Source: Auanema rhodensis
Lineage: Eukaryota > Nematoda > Chromadorea > Rhabditida > Rhabditidae
Assembly (NCBI GenBank): GCA_964057225.1
Contig: OZ059897.1
Span: 12,772,001 to 12,836,000, forward strand
Direction of reading: 5' to 3'
DNA length: 64,000 bases
The notes under the pieces are model-generated. The model was given only the letters and a program-made list of their open reading frames with translations, searched no databases and had not been told where the DNA came from. Both the position numbers and the translations under genes were made by a program. Shown here one piece after another: positions 50,249-62,984 of this stretch. Numbering within the stretch: position 1 is the stretch's first letter; the number at the start of each line of letters is the position of its first letter.

Positions 50249-51909
50249 ATTTGGATGTTGGAATTTGTTCCGAGCTCAGCCACTCCCTCCCTCATATTAC
50301 TACAAAGCCTCTATTGTAGTATAGTGATTAACATTTAGGTAAAATTAATTTTGATTTCTATTTCATTTCCTTGATTGCCACAAAATAATTTTAAAAGGAA
50401 ACGATATATCCTCCCACCTCTTCAGTATTGGTTTAAGCATGCTTTTCAAAAGCTGTCAATGTTTTTATACAAATTTTGGAAGTTCATTACATAAATCTTT
50501 CATGAATTTTGACCAATTTATTTTTTTTTTGCAGAATTATATGAAAATCATTTGGAAGAAAACTACAACTCTTATACTATTATTTCATCCACCAAATTTC
50601 AAAATTTTTATATTTTTTGACTAATTTTTTCATTTTTTTTTGTGTCATACTATATAGTATATGTTAACTAGCATATACAATTAAGTAACACATTGTTCAC
50701 TAATAGATGATACAATTTAAATTTTTTTGAAATGATTAAACAAACTAAAAAAATTATTTTATCAATACCTTTACTATTTACGATAACTAACTATAGCTAT
50801 TGAATAAAAAAGAAATTAGATTTTATTTATGTTGTTATCATCAATGAATAACAGAAGATAGTAACTTCTTTATTCTTGTAACATTTCCTGAATTATTGTG
50901 CTAAATCTTGAAAAATCTTATCTTACACTCATTTTTACTAATTATAATTCATTTAATATAATATATTCTATACTTTATTTCTTTATATACATAGATATGA
51001 ATATAATATATAATTTCTCTTTCTCTAGAACATTCTTTATGATATTTCAATGAAATCATTAATGAAGTAAATCTAGCTTATATACTTACTATACGATTAA
51101 CTTCTGATCATTAATAAAGTTTAAAATATCTTTAAAATCTTTTTATATACAAATCTTATTCTCATTTATATTTTTTATAATTATTTCGTCATAATCTTTA
51201 TATTAAAGAAATGAGAGATTTCAAATTTCTTAATAAATGAATATTCGTTTATAAAATTAAACCAAAGAAAATGAGAATATATAATAATACTACACCAATG
51301 ATAAATAATGCAAACTTCCTAAAAATCAAATGTTATATTTTCCCGGAAGAAGAGTAAAAAAAGAGAAAAAAAGAAGATGAAGATGACGAAGAAGAGAAAA
51401 ATAGTGCTGAATTTGTTGTGCTAACGTTTCTAAGAGTTCTGCATTCAGAATGAGGAACCACGTGTTACAAATAAAAAATACCAAAATATATATTCAGCGC
51501 TTTCTCTTTTTCTTTAAAACTTCTCCCTTTTTAATGATTTCAACTTTCTTTTGAAACATTTAAATTAAAGAAACAGAAGAGGTGAGGGTGAATAGTAGAG
51601 CGAACTATAATTGTTCTTCCTGTACTTCCATAGATTTCAAATAAAAGTGTATTTCCGGAGGAAATAATGAAAGAATATGAAATTATTATTTGATATTTTT
51701 ATATGAAAAAGTTCAGTTTTACTTACAAATATAAATATTATATAAAAGTTTATAAATTAATAATAAGTATGATTCTTCTTCATTTATGAATATTTTCTTT
51801 TTACAACTTGAACTTCAACTTGAAGTTCTTTAACTAAAAGTCGCTGTGATGGACATCAGTGTCATGATGAGATCTTAAGATTACTCAGCAATAAGACATT
51901 TTCATATAA

Positions 51910-51927
51910 GACGTCACTATATAAGGT
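51910..51927 (+). promoter_or_regulatory. CRE half-site next to TATA-like motif
   Basis: GACGTCA (51910-51916) is followed within a few bases by CTATATAAG. The arrangement resembles a small core promoter, but no gene starts directly downstream. Confidence 0.3.
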
Positions 51928-52367
51928 GAAATAGAAGGAAATTTCATTTGAACATTCTGAGTTGTTAGTCTTTAACATATGTGATGTGTTAAGGCTTTGT
52001 GTGTACTCTAATCTCATTATTATAGATATTTGTCATCAGAGAACATGTTGCTTTCCGTTTCTTTTATATGCCGAATGACAAATAAATTTACTATTTCTAG
52101 TTCTACTACTTCTCAAACTTAACTTCTGATCCCACGCATTTAATTTTTACTTCTGTCTTTTGTTATCTTTAGATGCATAGGATTTAATTCAATTGTTTCA
52201 TATAGGAATAGTAATCTTATGATCTGAGTAAAGTCTAACCTTTCTAGTCAGCTTGATTTAAGATGCTTGACTAAGTGAAGATTTTGCCCCCGGCTATGTA
52301 ATGACACCTCACTAATGTATGATAATTGCATTTACGCCTCCTCCAGTGTAAGCCAAAAACAGATAAA

Positions 52368-52413
52368 TGACGTCAAATGGACTACTGTAAATCTCGTAGA
52401 GAAGTAGTATAAA
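52368..52413 (+). promoter_or_regulatory. Perfect CRE followed by TATA box
   Basis: TGACGTCA (52368-52375, the full CREB/ATF palindrome) lies about 33 bases upstream of TATAAA (52408-52413). Downstream sequence to about 52560 is less AT-rich. No ORF begins here; it could be a promoter for a non-coding transcript or the outron start of the plus-strand nlp-18 gene 4.3 kb away. Confidence 0.4.
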
Positions 52414-53229
52414 TGATCCCCGGATCTCTCATTCAAACTCATTCTTGTATCCGTGTTTAGCACCTACTACGCTAGCACTGCTCGTAATCCTGGCTGATGT
52501 TCTTGTCCGATTTTCATAGGGTTTGTTCTTCATATCTGTGAAGTAGGTTTACAAGGAAACTCTAATTCCTATTTCGTTTAGAATAGCCAAAAATAAAAAA
52601 TTTAAAAGAACAATTTCAATAAATTTCGAAACTCAATTAATTTCGATAGCATTTGGAATTTTTGTTACTCTATTATGACCGGCTTGCCATCTTCCTTACA
52701 CGTTAAACTTGGCGTAGCTGTTTCCTACTTCAATAATACATGTTTCCAGAAAGTACGGAAGCTTAGTCTAGTCGTTACTAATTTATACAAAACTCGACAC
52801 ATTTAATCGTGATCTTTAGCTTAATTCTTCAGAATAGTGAAAGATAGAGCAATTGCAGTAATAGCTATCTTATCCTGTGAATTATTCAACTTTTGCAGCT
52901 TAAACTGAATGTTACATGCGAATCCTCGGATAATTTTCTCCTCTATTCAATGTTCTTGAGAAAAGAACTGAACTTTATAGCTGACTTTGTTTTCAATCAT
53001 TAAAAGTGTAGAAAGATGTTTTTCAAAAAAACATTTTTTTATTTTGCAACTGGTAAACACATGTGGAACTGTTGATCTCAGTCCATTGTTCAATTTATTT
53101 TCCTCAACTTGTACCTTCTTATTCTATAATACAGCATTTCGTGTATTTCTCAAATCTTTTATATTCTCGTTCCTCCCCCAAATCCTCTCGTCAGCTTTTT
53201 GCAGTTGTACACATATGGCAACTTATTCA

Positions 53230-53560
53230 GTTTGTTTCTTTTTCCGCATCGGTGATGAGGCTATCCTCGTCGTTGTCGTGCTCTACATCTTATAACAGTT
53301 TTTTCAACTTTTTTTGAGCTTGTTAGCTAAGACATTTTACTTCCTTATTTTTCTTTGTTCATATATATATTTATATATATTTATACGTATGAAAAAAATA
53401 TATTTATATACTGGTGCAATAATCAACAATTCTCTAACATGGTCATCCTTATGTCTATCTGTCCATCCCTTATCAAACTGCTTTGTCAACAGCTTAAGTT
53501 GGATGCTCTTAACCTCTCCATTGACGTTTTGCAAAATTTCACAAAGTTAAAAACTTTGCT
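53230..53560. other. Coding-like block with overlapping sense and antisense frames, unresolved
   Basis: On the minus strand, 53337-53534 contains a coding-like frame (KLLTKQFDKGWTDRHKDDHV) ending at a possible donor, and a short acidic frame (DNDEDSLITDAEKETN) ends in TGA near 53240. On the plus strand an ATG frame near 53440 (LLCQQLKLDALNLSIDVLQN) overlaps it. No acceptor places either in a gene model. It may be a relic. Confidence 0.2.
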
Positions 53561-54385
53561 AATATAGTTCTGACATTCAAGTCGTAAAATATCCAAGTGG
53601 AAATATTATTTTTTTAATCCAAATACGAACTTTTAAGCATAGCTTGGTTTCTTCGACCTCATCAAGCCTCTGTCTTTGAATAAACAATTCAGCAAAAATT
53701 AACCAATTCTCTCAACTAGTAATGACATCAAACGATATCTCATAACTATTCTATTCGTGAATTCTTTTAAATAAGCTTTGTTCATCAACATAAAGTTTTA
53801 TTTTCTAGATTTTCTATCATAAAATATATTTTAAAACTGTTTATGTACTTTCTCTTTTTATCTTTTTTTAATTTTAATTTAAATTATTACAAAATTAAAA
53901 TTTTTACAAAATCTTAATCTCTTTCTCTATTTTTGGTTCTTTTTTCTCATTTCCTTCAGATATATAACCGTATTCATAACAGCTTGTAAAGAGCATTATT
54001 GACTATGGAAGGTAAGAAAACAAAATATTCTATGTGGTTCTTGAAGTGGTTTTAGTAATATAACTTCAAGTATTTTTCATTCTTTTTCTTCCAAGTAAGA
54101 CTTCATTCTCAGAAATGACAGAGCCGATGACAGCTTCCAAAGTGATGTTGCATTCACAAACTACTTCGCACATTTTATCATTTTTTATAAAATAAGAAAG
54201 CTAATAAGCTATAATGAATAGTTTTTACTTTTTCAGATTTGTTTTTTTGATTTTCACAGTATGAAATTATCAAAAAGGTTAGAAAACGGCTAAGCTTGAA
54301 CCTGAATATAATATTATGATTTTTAATAAAAAAGTACTACTCATCCATTGTTTTTTAACTATCAATTAATTAGAATTTATAAGTT

Positions 54386-54393
54386 TGACGTCA
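54386..54393. promoter_or_regulatory. Perfect CRE palindrome
   Basis: TGACGTCA, 2.35 kb upstream of the nlp-18 start. It is the second full CRE on this side of the neuropeptide gene. Confidence 0.35.
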
Positions 54394-56744
54394 TATTTGG
54401 TATCTTATTCTATAAAATCGCTAAAAACTTCATGTACTCTTCCAACAAAACAGGAACTACCGTAACCAATCGAATGAACAATTAGATGAATAATCAGCTT
54501 GTTTTTAACTAAATCTCTTAGATATCTTATATTCTTCCTTTTTTTATTAAAATCATATATTCTGTATTATAATAGAATGCAGACGGATTACCATATGAGT
54601 AAGAACTGATGGAATACGTTTATAGTTGCTAGGTTTCTCGGATGGTTTCTCCCGTCAACCTGCAAATACTATACAAGTATGATCATGACTTTTCAAAAAT
54701 AGTTTTAAAGATTCTTTGTTCTTCTATTCAACTTTCGTGAAATGTTGCTAAAAGGCGTGTTCTGTGAAGCAGTAAACATGTATATTTGTTTAATTTTCAT
54801 TTTCAAAATAATGTTCATTTTTGTTAAATATTCTGAAAAAAAAAAACATTATAATGAGTATTATTATAAGAAAAATATTTTATATATCTTTTATAGAAAA
54901 TATATTATGAATTATATACATATATATACTATATATTAAGTTTTCTAATACAATTTGAATACATATAAAGATATGAAAATTAACTTTGACACATTCTGAA
55001 AGCATCTCCTAATAAGGTAAAAACTTTTAGCGACATGTATGTACGCATATTGAAAGCAAATTTATAAAATTTTCTTGAATTAAATTCTTTTCTTGAGTAG
55101 AGTATAAAGTTGATACATATACATTCATTCATTCATTCATATACATATATTTATTTATATACAAAGAAATATTTATGTATATCTACAATATATCAAAAAG
55201 AGATTATATCATTGATGAATCTCTCTTCCTTATTCTTCTTCTTCATCAACGAAACTCCTTTCTATTCTATCTAACAGTCTATTGAAAAGATCAGATTTTT
55301 GGCTTCATCCGTCCTCATATCCGTATTCATTATATAATACATTGCTTCTACAGACTTTCACGCTAGATTGATCCTTAGCATGCTGGCTATCACGGCCGGT
55401 TGATCATCCTGATAATTCGTTTATGCTTAGAAATCTAAAACCACAGACGACTCAATTTCTTCAATATCCTGAGATTAGTGTTATAACGATTTTCGATTCT
55501 TTCACTTTGCAAAAAAAAGGAGAAATAAGAGTTTTTTGAGGAAGAATAGGCATTATAATTCTCAAATTTTTGAAACATATTGTCAATCTCGGTATTTTTT
55601 AGAAACAAGTCTTCAATTCATGAACATGCCATATTTTTCTTGTTATTGTTAGAGTTAACTTTGCTCAGATAAGAAATCCTTCATAGAGCACAAGCTTTCA
55701 TAATAGCTCATTCAATTCAGAAAGTCATATGAAGTCTCTTAGGACATTCAGAACATTTTTTTTGACGAAAAAAAAACATCACAAACGATTATGACGATGT
55801 TATCTTAAAACATGGTGTAGTCAATCGCCAACGTATGCCGTAAAAACCAACAGACTCTGAGCATTGAAGTATTATATCCTAAAGACAATAAACACGAAAA
55901 TCTCCAATTTTGCTGTTTTTTTCCACTCAAAAGACCAGAAAGTAACCAAATTATTTAAGGAACCAATTTCAAAATCAGAAAATAATGAAAAAGCATGGCT
56001 TGTAAAAGCAATATGCAGAAAAAAAAAGATTAGACTAAATTGGCTTAGAGAATGAAGATATAGAACCATATTATGTTTGTTATACACAATAAAATATGAT
56101 TTCAGAAACTAAGTATTATATAATGTAAAATGACGTTATATGTGGTTTCGATTTTTGATAGAAAAAAGAATAATTTGTTCATTTTATGTCTCAAACTTGG
56201 AATTTTATAGATGTCTGTAGATATTGTGCATAAAGAATATGAGAGAATTAAATAGAAGGTCTTCGATGTTCAAGAACAAGAAATTTCTTCCGTTATGGCT
56301 TGTCATTAAAGTCAAACTTCTGTTTTGTGCCCTTTATCATGTACTAATCGGTTAATCTCTTTGTATTAAATAGATTCTATGTATATATTCTTTTTTAACG
56401 GAAATTATACAGCAGATTTTTGATGGCATTATATAGTCAATGCTTTGATGATCTCAATGTTAGACTCTCCTTTTTCGGAAAAACGACTACATCAATCTTC
56501 ACGATATCTCTAACTTGCTCCTCCTACCCCTTCTCTTTCTTATTCTTAGTTTGCTTCTTCAGTCTTCAGGCGAAGTTATTTTCTTCCTCACACAACTATG
56601 ACAACTATCTCTTCCTTAATGAAACTGTTTATCATTCTCATACAACATATTTCTTTTTTTTTGTTTATTTTTTTTTCTTTTCATATGATAACGCTTCACT
56701 TAGTTCTATAAATGAATATCAATTATTTTACAGTGGGTTACATC

Positions 56745-57189
56745 ATGCAGTCTACCGTATCCGTATTCCTTATTTGCGCCATGGCCAGCTGTATTTTGGC
56801 ACAACAGGTTAGTTCATTCAATATTAAGAAATTTTCAAAAATTACTTATAGATTACAACGGAAGAAGATATTTCTGCTGATAAGCGAGTTCGCCAATTTG
56901 CTTTTGCGAAACGATCACCTTACCGTACCTTCGCTTTTGCTAAACGTGGAGTTTTTGAAGATGACGACGATGATGAGGTTACATCAGATGTTGACAAACG
57001 TGCCCGATTTGCTTTCGCTAAAAGGTGAGACCAACTAAATATTTACCAATTTTCAATTATTGTGTAACTAAACTTATTTTGGCTTACTAAATGATATGTT
57101 ACAGAGGATACCGCACATTTGCCTTCGCCAAGAGAGCTTCTCCTTATGGTTTCGCTTTCGCCAAACGTGGTATGAGCTCATTTGCTTAG
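56745..57189 (+). CDS. nlp-18: NLP-18-type neuropeptide precursor
   Basis: Secreted precursor processed by proprotein convertases at KR sites. Exons 56745-56807, 56852-57024, 57105-57189 (106 residues). Residues 1-20 are a signal peptide. KR-bounded peptides in order: VRQFAFA, SPYRTFAFA, an acidic spacer GVFEDDDDDEVTSDVD, ARFAFA, GYRTFAFA, ASPYGFAFA, then the tail GMSSFA. C. elegans NLP-18 also yields SPYRTFAFA and ASPYGFAFA, which fixes the identity; that family signals through the cholecystokinin-receptor-like CKR-1. No glycine precedes the KR sites, so the peptides should carry free C-termini and not amides. One of the R residues at a KR site is split by intron 2. A 3' acceptor (TTTTACAG, ending 56733) lies 11 bases before the ATG, as expected for trans-splicing. 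Confidence 0.95.
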
Positions 57190-58771
57190 ATTCATCCCGT
57201 GATTTTCCTAGTCGATGATCTCTCTCCCGTTTACAACCATCAGCGAAATTTTCAGAATCTCTTTTAGTCTATCCAGCATTTATTAAGAGATCTTTAAGTT
57301 TTTGTGTCTTTTAAATTTAAAAAAATCAGCCAATATTATGCTTTGTTTTTCTTGATTATCATACATAAATATGATAATACTGATGATAATAACGATGATG
57401 ATAATGTAATCTTCACAAGCTGTGAAAACGAGTTGCAACTAGAGCACTTTTACCTTATTCGTGTCAGCCAGTATATTCTTTTTTCTCAAAACTCCCACTC
57501 ATACTTTTTTGAAGTTTGAACTCTATAGAATAATTTATTTCAAACATAGTTCAAGTATTCAATGTTGGGTATACATCTATAAGAAAAGATATTTCACTAT
57601 CTTTATACTTTTACTTAATATCAATAACTTTGTGATGAGTTTGTCTCATTTTGACCGAATAAAGGCTTACTGTTAATTATTTTTGCATGATACGCTTTCT
57701 TTCATGACAAAAACATAGAAATTTTATGTTAAAACAATGATATCAGCTTATTTTTACTTTTTTATTGAAACTTTAATTATATAATTTGTATATTTATGTT
57801 TGCCGCAACAAGCTTCGATTAGCACGTGTACAAATTTATTCGTAACTTCCTTCCAGTTGAATTCTTCTCTCGATAAGAAAACATCAGAGTTGTTTTACTT
57901 ATTTTATAGAAAAAAACATGATAAGGAGTTTTCTAATCTTTTTTCTTTCAAAGATAATCAAAATTATTATATTAATTCTATAAAACTTGCAAGATCATTA
58001 TAGTTTTCAGAATATACTTTACTTTACTATCGTAATCATGAAAACTTAATCGTTGGATTTAACGAATCAGGAAAAAATGAAAAAATATAATTTCAATTAA
58101 CTATTTGATCTTACACTTTTCTCATAATTAAGGGTGATTTCTGATTTTTTCATGAAATACACATGCTCATTCCGTCTAGTTGGAAGAAGCAACATGGATA
58201 TAGCATATATAACGAATGTAAATATATGTATGTGATAAGGAATCAGAGTAATTATAATTCAGCAACGAACAACGCTATGACAATCATTTTCATAATTTTT
58301 TGATTAAAATAGGAAAGGGCTATGTTTACATCATCACATTTTTCCCACGTGTAATTAATAATATATATATATATAATTTTATACATAAACTTATATATGT
58401 ATATATACATATAATAACAATAAGCATGTCTTTCTGATTTTATGGTCAAACTTTGCTCTGTGAAAATTCTAACTTCAGCATCATTTTTTTCAATTTTTTT
58501 TTCAATTTTCTCACTTTTCTTTCCAAAAAATTTAGCTTTTTCTTCCACATATATTCTCCAGATACTTTTCCTGAGATTGTTAAGAATATTTATATTTTGT
58601 CTAGAAAAATTGTTTTATTATTTTAGGAAACATCGAATTTTGCTAATTCCCACACAAATGGTTTCAAAGAAAATGTAAAAAGTGAAAAGAGCTTACACAA
58701 AATTACTTTGCATATCAGAGATATGTGCACATACATATATGAGTATGAAAATTGAATCAAACAAGTAATCA
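57190..58771. other. Intergenic AT-rich DNA
   Basis: 3' flank of nlp-18. Open frames are short and lack coding features. Confidence 0.5.
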
Positions 58772-58846
58772 TATATATTTCCTATACTGTTTGAGTAGTA
58801 TATAAGAAGCTGGATGGTCATTTTGCCCAATCCCAATTTTTTGCAC
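58772..58846. repeat. Dispersed 75-base repeat, copy 1
   Basis: Begins TATATATTTCCTATACTG and ends TTTTTTGCAC. It matches copy 2 at 61062-61136 in the same orientation except for one substitution and two short indels. The two copies flank the Srx-like receptor gene. Likely part of an interspersed element. Confidence 0.85.
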
Positions 58847-58926
58847 ACACAGTAATCCTCAAATGATGCAACAGTGGGCAAAGTAAGGATTGATAAAACA
58901 TGAAATTAATTACCTTTTCGTTTTAG

Positions 58927-58993
58927 TTATTGGCAACAGCAGGGAGGTACTCCGGGACAACAGCCACCACAAGGATCAAATGCTGGCCACTAA
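58927..58993 (+). other. Orphan terminal-exon candidate (Q/G/P-rich)
   Basis: After a CGTTTTAG acceptor, 67 bases encode YWQQQGGTPGQQPPQGSNAG and then stop. The GC content and Q/G/P composition are exon-like, but no upstream exon in the right phase was found between nlp-18 and here. It could be a fragment of a displaced gene. Confidence 0.3.
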
Positions 58994-59425
58994 AATATTT
59001 CAAAACCAAACCACGGTCTTTTAAACTTGCTCTCCATTGTAGTGAAATATATTAAGGAAAAAAAGGTATACGTGTCTTTTATTCAACTCTTTTTTCACCG
59101 TTGTTACACAGATGTTGTTGTTTTGTCTTCTGACGCGTATTAATAATAATTTATCTTGAACTCGATTGAAAAGAGTAAAAACTATCCTTGAATCTATTCT
59201 TGCGGAAACTTGAAGTACAAACATATATCTTATGAATATGCTGAAAGAAATTCACAATAATGCAACATAGTAAAACAGTAATTGACAGTTTCTCACCCAT
59301 GGGAAAGCGAAAGAACATTAGAAGGAAGAAACATTGAGTAATAATTTCTTGGGAAACATTGGAATTTCAATCCAATCGTGTTTCAGGCTACTTTCCCTCC
59401 ACACCAGCATTCTCTTTTAGTAGTA

Positions 59426-60786
59426 ATGATCGCGATTGGACCAAGATTCAACAATGATCCTAGCATTTTCAATCTTCAAAATGAAATTCTACTTATTCAA
59501 AATAAATCCTATCTGTATAATCCTTTACTTCGAGCAAGTGTAATAGCTTCCGTAAGTTTTTATTTATAATCTGCCGATATCTTCGAATAACTTAAAGATA
59601 TGTGGTATCGGAGCTATTCTTAATGGATCATCAGCGTATTCTATTAGTAGCAGCTCAATTTTTAAGTTTGTGTATAAAGCAATGCTAAGAAAATTTTTGA
59701 TATTTAGAAAAACTCCATATGCTTTAACACAGATATATCATAATTTATCACAAAGTTTAACATTGATTTGTATTCTGATATGGACTGTGACCTATATCAT
59801 CATGTATGATTACATGTAAATATTTTACCACAATAATTTCTATTTTAAGCGGTCCTACGAATTCTTTATATTTACGTCATGTAAATGATATACTTGGACA
59901 GTTTTCTATAATGTTTTATGAATGTGCTGTTTGTAGTTATTTTTTAGTTTGTATAACCAGGTAATCGTGACAGCTCAGATTTGAATATATATGGTCTTAC
60001 TCACATTTCTTACAGATTTATGGCTGTGTCATATCCAGTTATTTACCGGAACATAGATTTTCTTCAATATTTGAGAATTTCTCTAATTGTGGTTACCATT
60101 CTTGCCATAATTTATTTTTGCGTATACTTTTTTCGTATGTATTTTAGATCATATTCTTTTTATTTCTAATTTAAATATTATCTTTCTAATTTCTAATTTT
60201 TTTAGTTGACTGCTCATTTGGTGCACACGAAACCACAATAATATACTCATTCTCTGAAAATGTGTGTGGAAATACTTTGAAATTCTCCATGGATTTTTGT
60301 TTTAACGTAATTATGTATCTTTTATCATTCGTTTTCAATTTTTTCACTTTATTCTCCATTAGATCTGCTCGGAAGGTTCAAAGTTTTAAGTTTTATGAAA
60401 TAGAGTAATAACATCTTTTTAGATGAGTAATCTAAAGCCATGGAATGATCGTAGAAGATACAAAGAAAATATTTATTTTATACAAGTTGTACTCCAAATC
60501 AAGATGTCAAACTTAACACTTTTATTTCAGATTATTTTTAGTCTTTGTAATAACTTGTGTATGCTAAGCTGCTTTCATGTGGCGGGTCCATTTTTTGAGG
60601 ACACTCTCACTGTATTTTTACTTACTACATTATGTTGGGTAATGTCAATTACTTTGGAAGGGTTAGAAAAGGTTTAATGTTGACATTAAAATGTTTTGTT
60701 ATTTTAGGCTTCTAATATTAGTAACAAGTACTAGCCTGATCAACAATTGCTTCAAACAGAAAATGAGTATTTCTTCTACAACATGA
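59426..60786 (+). CDS. Seven-transmembrane chemoreceptor, Srx-like
   Basis: Nematode-specific GPCR of the chemosensory superfamily, expected in sensory cilia. Exons: 59426-59551, 59598-59815, 59850-59960, 60016-60134, 60206-60375, 60423-60485, 60531-60661, 60708-60786; phases agree (338 residues). The translation shows seven hydrophobic segments. After TM3 it reads CITRFMAVSYPVIYRN, the family's DRY-equivalent region; extracellular loop 2 has DCSF and a second cysteine (ENVCGN); the start of TM6 has KENIYFIQ, matching the E..LF.Q pattern I associate with Srx receptors. Subfamily assignment is from recalled motifs and could be a neighbouring family. Start chosen at the first in-frame ATG after a CTCTTTTAG acceptor; the frame is open further upstream without ATG. 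The gene is bracketed by two copies of a 75-base repeat. Confidence 0.8.
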
Positions 60787-61061
60787 TTGCTATATATCAT
60801 TTCAAACATAATTTGAATTAAGTTGTTTCTAATTTCAAATTTTGTTAAATAAAAAAATTCAAAATAGTCAAAAAACACTATTTTTCCTTATAAATTTAGA
60901 AATAATATTGAAATCAGTTTTCATTATATTAACATATATTTTGACTGATACTATGTGACTCTACGAAACTTATGAAATTAAAAAAAAGTTGTTTTTTGTA
61001 GTTTGAAGGGATTTCTGGGACCTCTAAGAGATTTTTGTCCGAGGTTTTTCGCACAAGACTG
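60787..61061. other. 3' flank of the receptor gene
   Basis: AT-rich, with AATAAA-like motifs near 60849. No gene seen. Confidence 0.5.
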
Positions 61062-61136
61062 TATATATTTCCTATACTGTTTGAGTAGTATATAAGAAGT
61101 TGGCGCTAGATGGTCATTTTGCCCAATTTTTTGCAC
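61062..61136. repeat. Dispersed 75-base repeat, copy 2
   Basis: Near-identical to 58772-58846 in the same orientation. It carries a six-base insertion (CGCTAG) relative to copy 1 and lacks a short CCCAA segment present there. Confidence 0.85.
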
Positions 61137-61435
61137 TTTTTGACTATTTTAATGCACAAAATCATCAAAATCTGTCGTAACTTAATGAAAATCTGGCTTT
61201 TCTGAAAAAATTACAATTTTGACCATATGTACCCAGTACCTTTCCCAAATAAAAATGACCTCAATAAATGACTCTTGATGAAGATCTGAATCCATCAACA
61301 AATCTAGACCTCGAAGAGCTTTTCAAAGTTTTTTTAATTTAAAAATTATTTATCAGGATTCATATCAAAAATAATAAATTAAAATACACAAAAAATATCC
61401 AAAATAGATATAAGAAACAGCCTAAAACTTCAGCC

Positions 61436-62189
61436 TTACTTCGTAGCTGATCCCTCATGAGATGAAACCGGTGAGATGGCATCTTCAAGGAGGTTGAGAG
61501 CGCGCACAACCGTTTCTAGAGCAGCCTGTTCCTCAGCGGTGGCGGCAGGTCCTATAAAACAAAAAATACATCTGTAATTGAAATAGTTGAATATGCAAAC
61601 ATTCTAAAAATATATATTTTAAAAAGTACCCAAGTAGCAAAGATCGGCAAGCACACAGCTCGCATCGGTTTGCCTCTTCAGTCGAAGTAGTAGTGGTTCG
61701 TAAGCCGAGGACTAAATGTAATATTCTGTCGTTAGATGATTATGCATGCACATTCGCATCAATTGATCTAATATTATATTTTATTGTTCGCTTAATAATA
61801 GAAAAAAGAACATACTTCCATCACGTCTGGAGAGGCAAATGAAGGATCGAGACGAATCCGAACTAAAAAAGTTTTAAATTAATCAAATACATTGTTATCA
61901 AAGAAAGTAAAAAGTTTAAAGGTTTCGTATACCTCCTTGATGTAGTAGGGCAACTTCTATCTCTTCTATTTTGTCGAAAAGAGTGTTGCCTAACACCTCT
62001 TGAGTTTCCAAGTCCATTCGACGCTGACTGAAGCATACAAATTAAATTTTAACGAAAGTAAAAATAAAAAATTCAGATCAAAAATATCAGTTAAATTGGA
62101 ATGGAAAATAATTCAAAATTATATTCTCACTTTTCCAGGATATTGTATCGGACGTCCAAGTACAACCCAGAAAGCGATCGTGCTTCTAC
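61436..62189 (-). CDS. Unidentified protein, 5' end missing
   Basis: Five phase-consistent exons: 62131-62189, 61933-62027, 61816-61862, 61630-61711, 61436-61551 (132 residues to the stop). The translation is helical and ordinary for a cytosolic protein (for example TLFDKIEEIEVALLHQGVRI, EEQAALETVVRALNLLED). GC content is higher than in neighbouring genes. The first exon starts at a good acceptor (TTTTTTTTAG), but no start exon is visible upstream, where a broken coiled-coil fragment and a decayed Maverick-type polymerase occupy the sequence. Either the gene has a distant 5' exon beyond the window or it was truncated. Family not recognised. Confidence 0.7.
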
Positions 62190-62330
62190 CTAAAAAAAAA
62201 GAAGGACGAAGTGTCTCGCTTATAAATTGCTTCAAAGTTGCTTCAAAGACTTAATTTTTTATCTAGGAGTCAAAGACTCTGATAATGAGCGGAAATTTTC
62301 CAACTCCCATGGATCTTTAAGATTCAAGAA

Positions 62331-62690
62331 ATACAAGTTTTTCGAAGGCGGAACTACTGGAAACTGAACAAGAAGAGTTTCGAAAGGACATGGAAGAAAC
62401 TACTTTGAAACGACTGAAAAAAAAGGTTTGCCAATTTTTTAGATCCCAGGAAATGAAATTTTCTCAGGCTGAAATGCTGGAAGATAAGGCAGCAAAAGCA
62501 ACTGCAGAAGTTTCTTTTGCAAGAGCTTACTGATAATGAGAAGAAGTTAATTGAGAAGAGACAAACAGCACATCAACAAAGAAAAAAGGTGAGAATTTAA
62601 TGAATTCACTTTGTAAAAATAACCGCGATAGTAAGAATAAAGCAAGAGATGAAGCAGAAGATCGTCGAAAACTTGAAGAGTATTAGTTAG
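62331..62690 (+). pseudogene. Broken coiled-coil coding fragment
   Basis: Exon-like segments encode highly charged helices: KAELLETEQEEFRKDMEETT to about 62425, then after a CTCAG acceptor AEMLEDKAAKATAEV. The frame then stops at ARAY*, while a shifted frame continues ELTDNEKKLIEKRQTAHQQ to a donor at 62588, and RDEAEDRRKLEEY follows before a stop near 62685. The need to change frame inside the second segment points to a pseudogene. It may be cargo of the adjacent element or a host-gene remnant. Confidence 0.4.
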
Positions 62691-62984
62691 TTAAAAGAAA
62701 ACTTGAAGAATATAAGTTATTACATTGTGCTGGTATTTTTAAAAAATAGTCATACTGGTATTCATAAACTTTAACCATACTGGTATCATATTCTATCCTT
62801 TGGATATAGGAGTCTTCGACTCTGAAGACTCTTGCAATAATGATTGAATACTATTATTTTATCTTCATTACTTTCCTCATTTATTTAAATAAATACATTG
62901 ATGTTTGTTTCAAGTGCAAGATAAAGACGAATACGCTCATTATGGTTCGAGTTCTCACAAAGAACAACAGATAAAACAAAACTC

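Noticed and set aside
53337-53567. A gene on either strand at 53.3-53.6 kb
   Set aside because: Both strands show coding-like frames, but neither has a usable acceptor or start; kept only as an unresolved block.
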